The notes beneath the pieces were generated by a model that was not told where the DNA came from, did not search any database, and saw nothing but the letters and a program-made list of their open reading frames with translations. Position numbers and translations under genes: made by a program. A stretch of 26,069 bases of DNA from Tritrichomonas foetus (Eukaryota > Parabasalia > Tritrichomonadida > Tritrichomonadidae), in NCBI GenBank assembly GCA_001839685.1, contig MLAK01001167.1:5983-32051 (forward strand), read 5' to 3'. Of the stretch, positions 8,853-17,012 are shown in pieces. Positions within the stretch are counted from its first letter, which is position 1. Each line of letters begins with the position of its first letter.

Positions 8853-9647
8853 ATGATAAAGGCATTGGTTACTGACTTCTTTAAATCACCTCATCCAGGA
8901 GTTCACAAAAAACAACTATATCAGCAATTTCTAGAGATGCATCATGATGTTACAATATCATATTCATATTTTTGCGAAGTAGCTAAAACAGTTACTTCAA
9001 AAAGGACTATTCGAACTGGAGCAGCAGACTGTAATATTAAAAAACTATCAGCAATATTAATAGAAAGATCAATTTTGAAAATTAATTATAAAAATACTTT
9101 CTCAATTGATGAAAAGCCCTTCATTCCCAAAAAATTCAATTTAAAATCAATGTACGTGCCAAAGAATTATAAAGGTGGGATATACAAGCCTATATTTCAT
9201 TCATGCAACCTTCCACCTTTATATATCATTGTAATGATAAACCGTTATGGTATCATTTCCTATGCCACTAGTTATGAACCTTTCAATACATTAACATTTA
9301 ATTGTTTTTTAATGAACAACATTGAGCTTTTTGGTCGAAATTCCGAGCGGAAATATTTTTTGTTTGATAATGCCACCTTCCATAAACTTATGGATGAAAC
9401 TAAAGATTTAGCAGCGACCAAAAATATTTCTTTCACATATACTTCTCCTAACTCCTGTTTCCTTGATCCAATTGAAGAAGTTTTTTCAATAATAAATGAA
9501 ATATTCATCAAAAAGTACTATGCAAAGATATTGAATGAAAAGAAAATTGCTCCATTGAATAAAGAAACCATGAAACAAATGATTTGCGAATCAATTGAAG
9601 AAGCTAGTCGAAACTTTACTATATTTTATCACAGAGCTTGCCTTTAG
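8853..9647 (+). CDS. DDE transposase, IS630/Tc1-mariner type
   Basis: 264 residues from the first ATG. The protein-like frame continues upstream (LKKRQFISPFGL) from a TTG at 8817 and stays open back to 8778, so the N-terminus is probably truncated or has lost its ATG. Residues 1-55 fit a helix-turn-helix DNA-binding region (HKKQLYQQFLEM, ISYSYFCEV). The catalytic triad is visible: Asp86 in FSIDEKPF, Asp172 in FLFDNATFHK, and Glu208 in LDPIEEVF, giving D..D(35)E spacing as in Tc1/mariner/IS630 enzymes. This enzyme class cuts at element ends and joins them to TA targets in the nucleus. The remaining frame has no internal stop, so decay is recent or slight. Terminal inverted repeats could not be found by eye. 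Confidence 0.8.
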   Translation: MIKALVTDFFKSPHPGVHKKQLYQQFLEMHHDVTISYSYFCEVAKTVTSKRTIRTGAADCNIKKLSAILIERSILKINYKNTFSIDEKPFIPKKFNLKSMYVPKNYKGGIYKPIFHSCNLPPLYIIVMINRYGIISYATSYEPFNTLTFNCFLMNNIELFGRNSERKYFLFDNATFHKLMDETKDLAATKNISFTYTSPNSCFLDPIEEVFSIINEIFIKKYYAKILNEKKIAPLNKETMKQMICESIEEASRNFTIFYHRACL

Positions 9648-10141
9648 AGATTGAAATCAAAAATCAACTTTTTGAATAAAACTGCTATTTCTCAAAATAA
9701 AATTATCTTGAATTGTTCTTTGTAATTTTCCATAATTTTTATATTTATCTCTTATATTTTTTACTTTATATAAATATATTGAAAATTCTTGATAAATTGT
9801 TTTTTCAAAAATCCATTAGGTAATTATCCAAATAAAATTCCTTTGTTTCATAATTTTAGATCACCATTATATTTAAAATACATTTTTCCCAAGTTTTGAC
9901 ACACTGAAACAAAATTCCCAGAAAAAACCAAAATGATATTTTTTATTCGGATCAAAAAATTTAAAAATCGGAGCGAGACATAGATCATTATGACATCCCA
10001 AAAAAATCTCAGAAGATGTATTAATTACAGCTATTTTTATCCATTTTTTTAATTTTGGAGTTTTGGGAAAAAGTGGATCGCGTGAATCTATTTTTTATAA
10101 AAAATACTGATAATAGCTATTTTCAAAAAAAAACTATATAT
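9648..10141. other. intergenic, convergent 3' ends
   Basis: AT-rich DNA between the transposase and the LRR gene, which converge here. It contains an 18-bp palindrome (10089-10106). The right end of the transposon should lie here, but I see no clear inverted repeat. Confidence 0.5.
10089..10106. repeat. 18-bp perfect palindrome past the LRR gene stop
   Basis: TATTTTTTATAAAAAATA is its own reverse complement. It lies 36 bases beyond the LRR gene's stop in the direction of transcription, so it would form a hairpin in the 3' end of that transcript. Pure A/T composition makes chance likely. Confidence 0.4.
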
Positions 10142-13132
10142 TCATGATGAATAGCTATCATCATCTTCATCAAATCTATTCGGCTTTTGGTTCGGTTTTT
10201 GGGATCGAAGGGTATTTTTTTGCTTATTGGATTTTCGGAAAACCTTTTCATCTGATTCAGAATCACTACCAGAGTTATCTTGTAGCTTTTTATTTTCTGG
10301 ATTTAAATTGTTTCGAAAAGTAGAATTTTTTACATCATGATGATCATCATCGGAATAAGAAGCATCAAAATCGACATTTTTCATCATATTTTTTGGAATT
10401 TGGGGATTTTTAGATGCAATTTTATGAACAACAAATTCACCACTGCTTTCATCATATTCGTTTGACTCATTTAAAGGTGGTACATCAATGATATGATGAT
10501 CTGTCTTTTTGATAATTGGTGCAAAATCGGATGTGTCAGTTGCAGATTCATCAAATCTTCCTTTTTTTGAAAATTCTGCTGGACTAGCATGACTCCTTGC
10601 AGGAGGTCTTTGTTTCTGTTTTAGTTCTTTCTCTTTTTGATTTCGTTCTTTTCCTTTTTGATGCTTTTGATCATTTTCTTCATCATCACTACTGGAACTG
10701 AATGCAGAGTTTTTGGCTTTCTTTTTCTTTTTGGGAACTTCGCTTCGCGCAATTGGTCTTTTCTTGTCTGTCTTCCCCTTATTTCCGTTATCATTGAAAT
10801 CAAATTGAAATCCATTCGAATCACTGTTGTCATTGTTTGAATCAAAGGCAACTTTTTTATTCGGACTTTGTGATTTATTGGAATTCTGTTGTTTAGTAGG
10901 TGATTTTGGTGATGATTTAGAAGGTGAAATTTTCGAAGAATTTACGGGTGATTTCGTCGTTCCTTTTACTTCATCTTCACTACTTGAATCGAAAGCGTTG
11001 AGTTTTGGTTTACTCTTTGGAGTTTGACTGTGTGCAGATGGTCGTTTATTATTCAATTGAGCTTTTTTCGAATGTTTGTCTCCATCAGATTCAGAATCAT
11101 CACTTGAATCAAAAACATGAGCTTTTTTGCTTGGTGGCAATTTGTTTGAAGGAATACTACTTTTTGTAGTTGGACTCTTTTTTTTATCTTCTTTATTTAT
11201 TTCATCACTCATGCTTGAATGATCATAATCATCAAAATTGGGCTTTTTATTTGATGATGAATTTATTTGGCTTCGTGCAACAGGTTGCTTATTCTTCTTT
11301 TGTTGTTCATCTTCACTTGATGAGCTGTATGAATTCAAATAACTCTTCTTTTTCATATTTGGTGACTGAGGTACTTGACTTTTGGCTGGAGGATTCTTTT
11401 TGACAGGATTATCGAACGAAAGCCCTGCAGGGTTTTCATCTCGTATATTTTTCTTTTCATTCTCATCACTTTCATTTTCACTGGAGTAATCGTTTTGAGA
11501 TTTTCTGGCTTTGTTTATTGGTGCGTAACTTCGAGCGACAGGTCTTTTCTGGTTTTTCATGTTATCAAACTTATCGCTACTATTTTCATCATCATTATTC
11601 AACAAAGAGTTCTTTATTTTAACTTTTTGATTTTTATAGTTTTTATTGATTTCATTTTTGAAATTAGTTGGTTTGTTGTTTGGTGAATTATTATGCAAAT
11701 CATTTTGATTTTTATTATTGTTGTTTTGATTGTTGTCGGAATCATCGGAAGAGAGACTAAATGATTTACTTGTAGTATTCTTTTTATTATTTAGTAACTG
11801 CTGAATCATGTCATTCACACCTTTATCATCACTTGATTCGTTTTCATCTTCGATTATTTGATTAATTATTGATATTTTCTTTTCATTTGGACTATTTTTC
11901 ACAGTCGTATCCGCTTTCTTTAGCGAATTTCCCTTACTCGAATTGTTATTAGGACTTGTATTTAACTTCTTATTTGTACTTTGATTTAATGATTTATTCG
12001 GACTATTTGAAGTTTTGTTTGAAGGCTTATTTGAAGATTTATTTGGACTTTGGTTTTTGGCTGGACTGAGTTTGGGAGGTGAACGTGTTTTTGAAAATTT
12101 TGGAATGAATTTGGGTAAAGATTTCTTTTTATTTTGGTTTGGATTATCATCTAAATCAGAATCAAAATGATCAGCATCAATCAAAATAGATGTGATAATT
12201 TTCTCAAAAGTCAAAGGTTTCACTCCAATAATGATTTCGCCTGAATGAAGTCTTTCTTTCACAGTTTCTAGATCTTCCCCACTTTCTTTCCAAAACAATC
12301 GAGCTTCTTCAAGTTTATATTCATAGTTTTTATCGTCAACTTCAACAACTCCAGGAAAAGCAGCCACAATCATTTCATAAATGAATGGTTTTTTCATAAT
12401 TGGTGATGCTTTCAAAGAAATTTTCTTTAAAAATGGAAAAGATTGACAATTTTCAAATGATAATAAGCCAGTTTCTTCAAGAATTAACTTCTTGAGTTTA
12501 GGTAGTTTTTTAATACCTTTTAATGTTGAAATATTATTTTGTGAAAGATCCAAAATTTCAACATCTTCGTTGAGATTTTGTGATGGGGCCGTAATTAAAT
12601 GTTGTCCACGGAATGAAAGTTTTGTATGATCATATACTGTTGTTCTTTTTCGTGTTTTTGGATCAATGAACCTGATTGGTGAAATGCTCATTAATAGGCA
12701 CCCTTTCAAAACAAACTTTTTGAGAACTTCATAATTTTTGACAACAAAATCTTCTTCTTTTTGATTGATTTTGATGTTATTGACCATTTTGATGTTTGGA
12801 AATATGGCTCGGCACATTATTCGAATAAATGGCTTGTCTGCCAAAGGAGTATCAAAAAATGAAATGACTTCCAAATTTTCCAATTCATTAATATTTGCAA
12901 GTGTTGCTAATTTTGTACCGTCAAGAAAAAGTTCCCGAAGATGTGGCAAAACCGGAATCGATGAAATTTCTGTGATTGGATTGTTGGATAAAAGAATTTT
13001 TTCGGCTCTTGGAAATTCTTTCCAAAATTCTGGAATTGTCGTCCATCCTTGATTAATATAATTTAGTGTCTTATTTGCAGGAGAGCGAGTTTCATCAATG
13101 CTTGATAGTCGCCAATTTGGTTTTTTCGACAT
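10142..13132 (-). CDS. leucine-rich repeat protein with long acidic/basic repeat tail
   Basis: 996 residues from an ATG at 13132. The N-terminal 280 residues hold two LRR modules. Module one (about 30-115) has RAEKILLSNNPITEI and LRELFLDGTKL. Module two (about 165-270) has VEILDLSQNNISTL and LKKLILEETGLLSF. Each closes with a similar cap-like segment (KPFIRIMCRAIFPNI near 100, KPFIYEMIVAAFPGV near 247), which suggests internal duplication. From about 340 the protein is disordered and rich in Lys, Ser, Asn and Asp. It carries about nine degenerate copies of a unit with a basic P-x-A-R-S head and an acidic F-D-S-S-S-x-D-E tail. The last copy ends the protein (RFDEDDDSYSS). The acidic Ser blocks resemble CK2 sites. 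It is probably a cytosolic or nuclear binding scaffold with no signal or membrane segment. LRR proteins with Ser/Lys-rich tails are common in trichomonads, and the partner is unknown. Confidence 0.85.
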   Translation of the reverse strand: MSKKPNWRLSSIDETRSPANKTLNYINQGWTTIPEFWKEFPRAEKILLSNNPITEISSIPVLPHLRELFLDGTKLATLANINELENLEVISFFDTPLADKPFIRIMCRAIFPNIKMVNNIKINQKEEDFVVKNYEVLKKFVLKGCLLMSISPIRFIDPKTRKRTTVYDHTKLSFRGQHLITAPSQNLNEDVEILDLSQNNISTLKGIKKLPKLKKLILEETGLLSFENCQSFPFLKKISLKASPIMKKPFIYEMIVAAFPGVVEVDDKNYEYKLEEARLFWKESGEDLETVKERLHSGEIIIGVKPLTFEKIITSILIDADHFDSDLDDNPNQNKKKSLPKFIPKFSKTRSPPKLSPAKNQSPNKSSNKPSNKTSNSPNKSLNQSTNKKLNTSPNNNSSKGNSLKKADTTVKNSPNEKKISIINQIIEDENESSDDKGVNDMIQQLLNNKKNTTSKSFSLSSDDSDNNQNNNNKNQNDLHNNSPNNKPTNFKNEINKNYKNQKVKIKNSLLNNDDENSSDKFDNMKNQKRPVARSYAPINKARKSQNDYSSENESDENEKKNIRDENPAGLSFDNPVKKNPPAKSQVPQSPNMKKKSYLNSYSSSSEDEQQKKNKQPVARSQINSSSNKKPNFDDYDHSSMSDEINKEDKKKSPTTKSSIPSNKLPPSKKAHVFDSSDDSESDGDKHSKKAQLNNKRPSAHSQTPKSKPKLNAFDSSSEDEVKGTTKSPVNSSKISPSKSSPKSPTKQQNSNKSQSPNKKVAFDSNNDNSDSNGFQFDFNDNGNKGKTDKKRPIARSEVPKKKKKAKNSAFSSSSDDEENDQKHQKGKERNQKEKELKQKQRPPARSHASPAEFSKKGRFDESATDTSDFAPIIKKTDHHIIDVPPLNESNEYDESSGEFVVHKIASKNPQIPKNMMKNVDFDASYSDDDHHDVKNSTFRNNLNPENKKLQDNSGSDSESDEKVFRKSNKQKNTLRSQKPNQKPNRFDEDDDSYSS

Positions 13133-13462
13133 TGATAAATCATTTTTCAGAGATTATGTGGTCGCATCAGATTTTACTTTTTTTGAAAAAATCAAATTGT
13201 AATCGCATTAAATTCATGTGAAAGATAATAAAATGAATTTTAAAAGTAAAATATAGAATAAATATAATTTTTTAAATAAAATAACTCTTTATTATATATA
13301 TTTGCGCATGAAATACAAAGATATTAATAAAATGAATGAAGTAAATGGAATCTCAGAAATTTGGTTTTTGAAAATAACTTTTCCTATTTATATCTGGTCA
13401 CAATAATCACATAATAATTTCATCTAACATTTCTAACGGAAATATTTCTATTTGATAGTTAT

Positions 13463-13471
13463 TTATCGTCA
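13463..13471 (+). promoter_or_regulatory. TTATCGTCA motif facing the 13582 gene
   Basis: It lies 111 bases upstream of the ATG at 13582 and forms an inverted pair with the copy at 13538-13546. Confidence 0.3.
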
Positions 13472-13537
13472 TAGCCACAGCAGTTATAAACTTTTTAATA
13501 GAAATCTTGTACGTTAACCCAAAAATAATGTGATGAG

Positions 13538-13546
13538 TGACGATAA
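13538..13546 (-). promoter_or_regulatory. TTATCGTCA motif facing the LRR gene
   Basis: The minus strand reads ATATTATCGTCAC here, about 405 bases upstream of the LRR gene ATG at 13132. It shares the 11 bases ATATTATCGTC with the site upstream of the 22828 gene. Confidence 0.3.
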
Positions 13547-13573
13547 TATTTTTTTCAAATCTCAAAGATTCTT

Positions 13574-13578
13574 TCACA
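13574..13578 (+). promoter_or_regulatory. initiator-like site of the 13582 gene
   Basis: TCACA fits TCA+1Y(T/A). Its A at 13576 is 6 bases before the ATG at 13582, and this helps choose that ATG over the upstream GTG at 13537. Confidence 0.45.
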
Positions 13579-13581
13579 TTT

Positions 13582-14796
13582 ATGACGATTCCTCCACCTT
13601 CGCCTCGCCATATCAGTGAAATCAGTTTCGATACCATCAATGATGAATATAACAAACTTGTTTGTCCCAAAAGTCCACGTAAACAACAGATTCAAGATCA
13701 AGACACGCTAAACTCGAGAAAATTCTGGCTTAGTACCGCTCACGATCTCAAAAAATTGCACGACATGCAAAAAGTTTATCTTTACTTACAATATGCTCAA
13801 TTGGAGCCGATATTAAATGAAAAGCGCCTCGCCCTTTATTTCAATCGCTGGGTGAAGGAAATTCCACGTAGAAGGTGGCGACACTTCTACCAGCGTCTCG
13901 TACAGCAGAAATACGTCGAAGAATATACATCAGAAGCAGATCGAATTAAATACACCAGAATGAAACTTTCTGCAAAGAAATACAAGAGCGATACTTTTGG
14001 TGCCGATTTAGACTATTTAACTAAGATCGCAATTTCAACAACGGACAAGTTGAATTGTTTGACCTCAAAACCGGAAATTCCAATTAAAACTATTCCACCG
14101 GAAGTTCTTTCTCATCGCTCACGAAGAAGCTCAAAAAGAGGACTCAATGAAGATGATCTTCACATGCTGAATGAACTGAAAAAGAAGAAGTCGCCAAAGA
14201 AGAAAGGAAAGAGGGTAAGGAAGAGGATACTTTCGCCAACCCAGAAACAGAAGCAGCAAGTAGAAACTCGAGATATTGATCTCGATTATGAATACGATGA
14301 CAATGATTACAATATCGATTATGATGATGATGAATTCAATGAAGTTTTAGAAAATCAAGAACAAGCAGAAGAACCAGTGAAAGAAACACAAAAGAAAGGA
14401 ATCAGCAAATGGATGTTTTTGGCAGTCTTTCTCATTTTCCTTGTGGCAGGAACTGCAGCTTTCATTTTCATCAGTCCGCCAAGAGCTTTCAATGCACTAA
14501 AGACAGGTTTGTTTGGATCATCTGCATTGGCAGCATCAAGTGCTGATGGTGAAATTAATTTAGATACAGAATCACTGAATGATACTATAATTAATGAAAA
14601 TGTTCAAGCAGATATCACAGAAAGTGAAGAAAATGAAACCGGTGATCTTCAAAAGGTTTTAGATGGAGTTGAAAAAGTGATTGAGAACTCTGAAAATCAA
14701 ACTGAAGCCCAAAATGAGACAGAAAATGCACTAGAGAATGAAACAGCTGAGCAAGCTGAAACTGATAATGAAAATACAGAAACTGTTCAACAATAA
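13582..14796 (+). CDS. single-pass membrane protein with glycosylatable acidic tail
   Basis: 404 residues from the ATG that follows an initiator-like TCACA. An upstream GTG at 13537 merely extends the frame. The N-terminus is Pro/Ser-rich (TIPPPSPRHISEIS). Residues about 55-130 are helical, basic and aromatic (LALYFNRWVKEIPRRRWRHF). Basic stretches follow at about 190-230, then an acidic Asp/Tyr patch from about 232 (DIDLDYEYDDNDYNIDYDDDE). One hydrophobic helix (about 278-299, WMFLAVFLIFLVAGTAAFIF) follows a Lys-rich flank, so the N-terminus should be cytosolic. The C-terminal 105 residues, acidic with five N-x-T sequons, should be lumenal or outside. There is no N-terminal signal peptide. 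The family is not recognised; tail-heavy type II membrane proteins of this kind could be adaptors or cargo receptors. The stop overlaps TAAA. Confidence 0.75.
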   Translation: MTIPPPSPRHISEISFDTINDEYNKLVCPKSPRKQQIQDQDTLNSRKFWLSTAHDLKKLHDMQKVYLYLQYAQLEPILNEKRLALYFNRWVKEIPRRRWRHFYQRLVQQKYVEEYTSEADRIKYTRMKLSAKKYKSDTFGADLDYLTKIAISTTDKLNCLTSKPEIPIKTIPPEVLSHRSRRSSKRGLNEDDLHMLNELKKKKSPKKKGKRVRKRILSPTQKQKQQVETRDIDLDYEYDDNDYNIDYDDDEFNEVLENQEQAEEPVKETQKKGISKWMFLAVFLIFLVAGTAAFIFISPPRAFNALKTGLFGSSALAASSADGEINLDTESLNDTIINENVQADITESEENETGDLQKVLDGVEKVIENSENQTEAQNETENALENETAEQAETDNENTETVQQ

Positions 14797-15139
14797 AAAT
14801 AATAACACGATAATCTTTCTTTCTATTTCATTAATTCTTTTGATTTCTTCCTATCTGACCTTGTTTACTAGCAAAAGTAAATTCTTTTTTTAAAAAATAC
14901 CTCGTTATTCAAGAAGGATGAAACTTCAGCAGATGAAGGATTGGTTCGTGGTTTCATAGGAGCCTAAATTAGCTCATCTTTCTTTTTGCGAATAATATAA
15001 CAAAGTTATGAAAACTATATAAATAAAAAGAATCACATATATCCAACGAAATGTGATGATAAAAAATGATCTTATCGATAGATGATTTCGAGAATAATAA
15101 AGATATTGCTTATAGAATTTCATTTATATATAATGTAAA
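14797..15139. other. intergenic, convergent 3' ends
   Basis: 340 AT-rich bases between the membrane-protein gene and the end of the ankyrin pseudogene. No feature is seen beyond the TAAA at the stop of the upstream gene. Confidence 0.5.
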
Positions 15140-16785
15140 TTAACTGGTTAAGAATTTACATACTTGCCATTGTCCTTTTGTTTCGGCTATTGAAAGTGGT
15201 GTAAAATGAAAAATCAGAAAAAAATTCCATATTAATTTCTGATAAACCTTGAGTAATAAAAAAAAATATTATCCTTTATTTCTGGATTAATGCCAGCTTG
15301 TTGTAACAAAATTTTAACTATTTCAAGTTGACCACTAGCTGCAGCTCTATGTAGTGGAGTTTCATAAATATTCGAAGATAATTCCATGTGAACTCCTAGA
15401 AAAACGATAAGCACCTTTGAATAACTTCAGTTGTACAATTAATATCGAAATTTTGATGTTCTAAAAGATATTTAACGATTTCATATAATCCATTCGATGA
15501 AGCCACATGGATGGGGGTGAAATTAGAAATTTTGATAAACACCAAGTTCATAAATGTTAAAGATGAACACGGTATGTGGTTATTATTGACACTTCAGCAT
15601 TGTACTCAACAAGAAATGTATAGAAAAGGTAAGAATAAGTCTCAATCAAGCAATCATATAACGAATTATCGGAGTAATATTCATTCAGGAAATATTCAAG
15701 ACCAATGTCATCATTGAGACATTCAAGAAAAGTTGAGAAATCAAAACTGCATATACTATTTTGTACTTTTAAGCTAATAACAGAATATTTCCCTTTGCCA
15801 ATATTATTTTCTAGTTCTCCAAGATCACACAAAGACATAATGTATTCCGCTATCGATGGATAATGATATGAATAACTTTGGGAAATAAATTCTGAACCAA
15901 TTTCCTTAAAGTTTACAATTGCTTCTTTTTCAAAAATATGAATTATATCTAAATTTCCACCAATGATTGCAAACAAGAACGAGTTATATTTCAATTGAGC
16001 ATCATTCATTAATAAATATTTGAAGATTTTAACAGCTCCAAAGGCCATAGAATAATTTAATAAACTCAGTCCTGAACTATAATTTCGATTGATTTCCAAA
16101 TCAGATTCAAAAATTGATGGTGGAATTTTAGAATTTAAAGAATAATTTTTCTGAGAAACATATTCAATAAATTTGTCAATATCATCATTTTGTATAATTT
16201 TTGCAATTTCTTCATTTGAATGACCAGTTTTTCGAGCTTCATAAAAACCCTGAGGATCTTTTTGAAAACTTTCTACTATTGCTTTTTATTTACATAAAAT
16301 TGTGTGAGCTTTGTATTAAAAAAATCTTCGTCTTTTTCCAAAATTTCGGGAATGAAAAAAGTCAATAAATCAATGTCTTCTCGGGTCAATATCTTTCTTT
16401 CAATGGGTTCTAAATCAAATAAACCTTTATTATAGGCATAAAGTATAAGAGTTTTATTATATTCAAAAATATTGAAAATAGTTGTGTAGTGAAATTTGGC
16501 CTTCATTTCTTGCTCTTCAATTAAATAATCAATGATTTGATATATTTTGGTGTAAATGAAGTTTAATTTTGGTCTTTTGAAAGGAAAGCTAGAAAGAAAT
16601 CTTAGATAAATTTCATACAAAGGAAAATTATCTTTAATATTCAATTCCTTAAGACGATTAGTAAGTGAATTAAAATTCAACTCATCTTCTTCATTTTCAA
16701 CAAATTTAGTTGTTAATGTTTGTAATTCTGATGCTTTTTGAATATGTTCAATAAATTTTTCAAACACCGCGTGATTCCCACTCAT
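15140..16785 (-). pseudogene. DUF3447/ankyrin repeat protein, frameshifted
   Basis: Reading the minus strand from high to low coordinates gives the standard trichomonad DUF3447-ankyrin layout in pieces. The N-terminal helical region (16785-16288) ends in FYVNKK. A shift at the A-run 16283-16287 leads into DPQGFYEARKTGHSNEEIA and the DUF3447 core LLNYSMAFGAVKIFKYL (to about 15590). A second shift near 15586-15590 leads into ankyrin repeat TPIHVASSNGLYEIVKYLLE. A third near 15395-15417 leads into TPLHRAAASGQLEIVKILLQ. A fourth near 15230 leads into TPLSIAETKGQWQVCKFLTS, with a stop at 15140-15142. The first ATG is at 16785; an in-frame stretch without ATG runs up to about 16893. An intact copy would be a cytosolic scaffold. 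At least four shifts mark it as a dead copy. Confidence 0.85.
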
Positions 16786-16963
16786 TAACTCAGAAAACTG
16801 TTTGTTAAAGCTATTTGGCCGGTCAAAAAAGTGCTGCTGTTTATTCAGATTAAGGTGAAATATTTTCGGCTCAACGTACTCTTTTTTGACCACTCGTTAT
16901 TAGTTAAGGTCAATATATTATTAATTTCACCTTAATAAATGGTGAATCGTTTATTTCTGAATC

Positions 16964-16976
16964 TATCGTCCATTTA
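16964..16976 (+). promoter_or_regulatory. TATCGTCCATTTA motif upstream of the C2 gene
   Basis: Thirteen bases identical to those at 22727-22739. It ends 36 bases before the ATG at 17013, the closest of all copies to a start codon. Confidence 0.4.
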
Positions 16977-17012
16977 TTTGATTATTATTTCCGTTAAGCT
17001 TGGAAAAATTCA

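Larger units (their letters stand above)
13133..13581. other. shared divergent promoter region
   Basis: The 450-base region between the divergent LRR gene and the membrane-protein gene. It contains an inverted pair TTATCGTCA (13463-13471) and TGACGATAA (13538-13546), with one copy pointing to each gene. Confidence 0.5.

Noticed and set aside
8690..9830. Terminal inverted repeats for the transposon (GTAATTAT near 8700 and 9821)
   Set aside because: Only an 8-base AT-rich match, with no flanking TA duplication that can be defined by eye.
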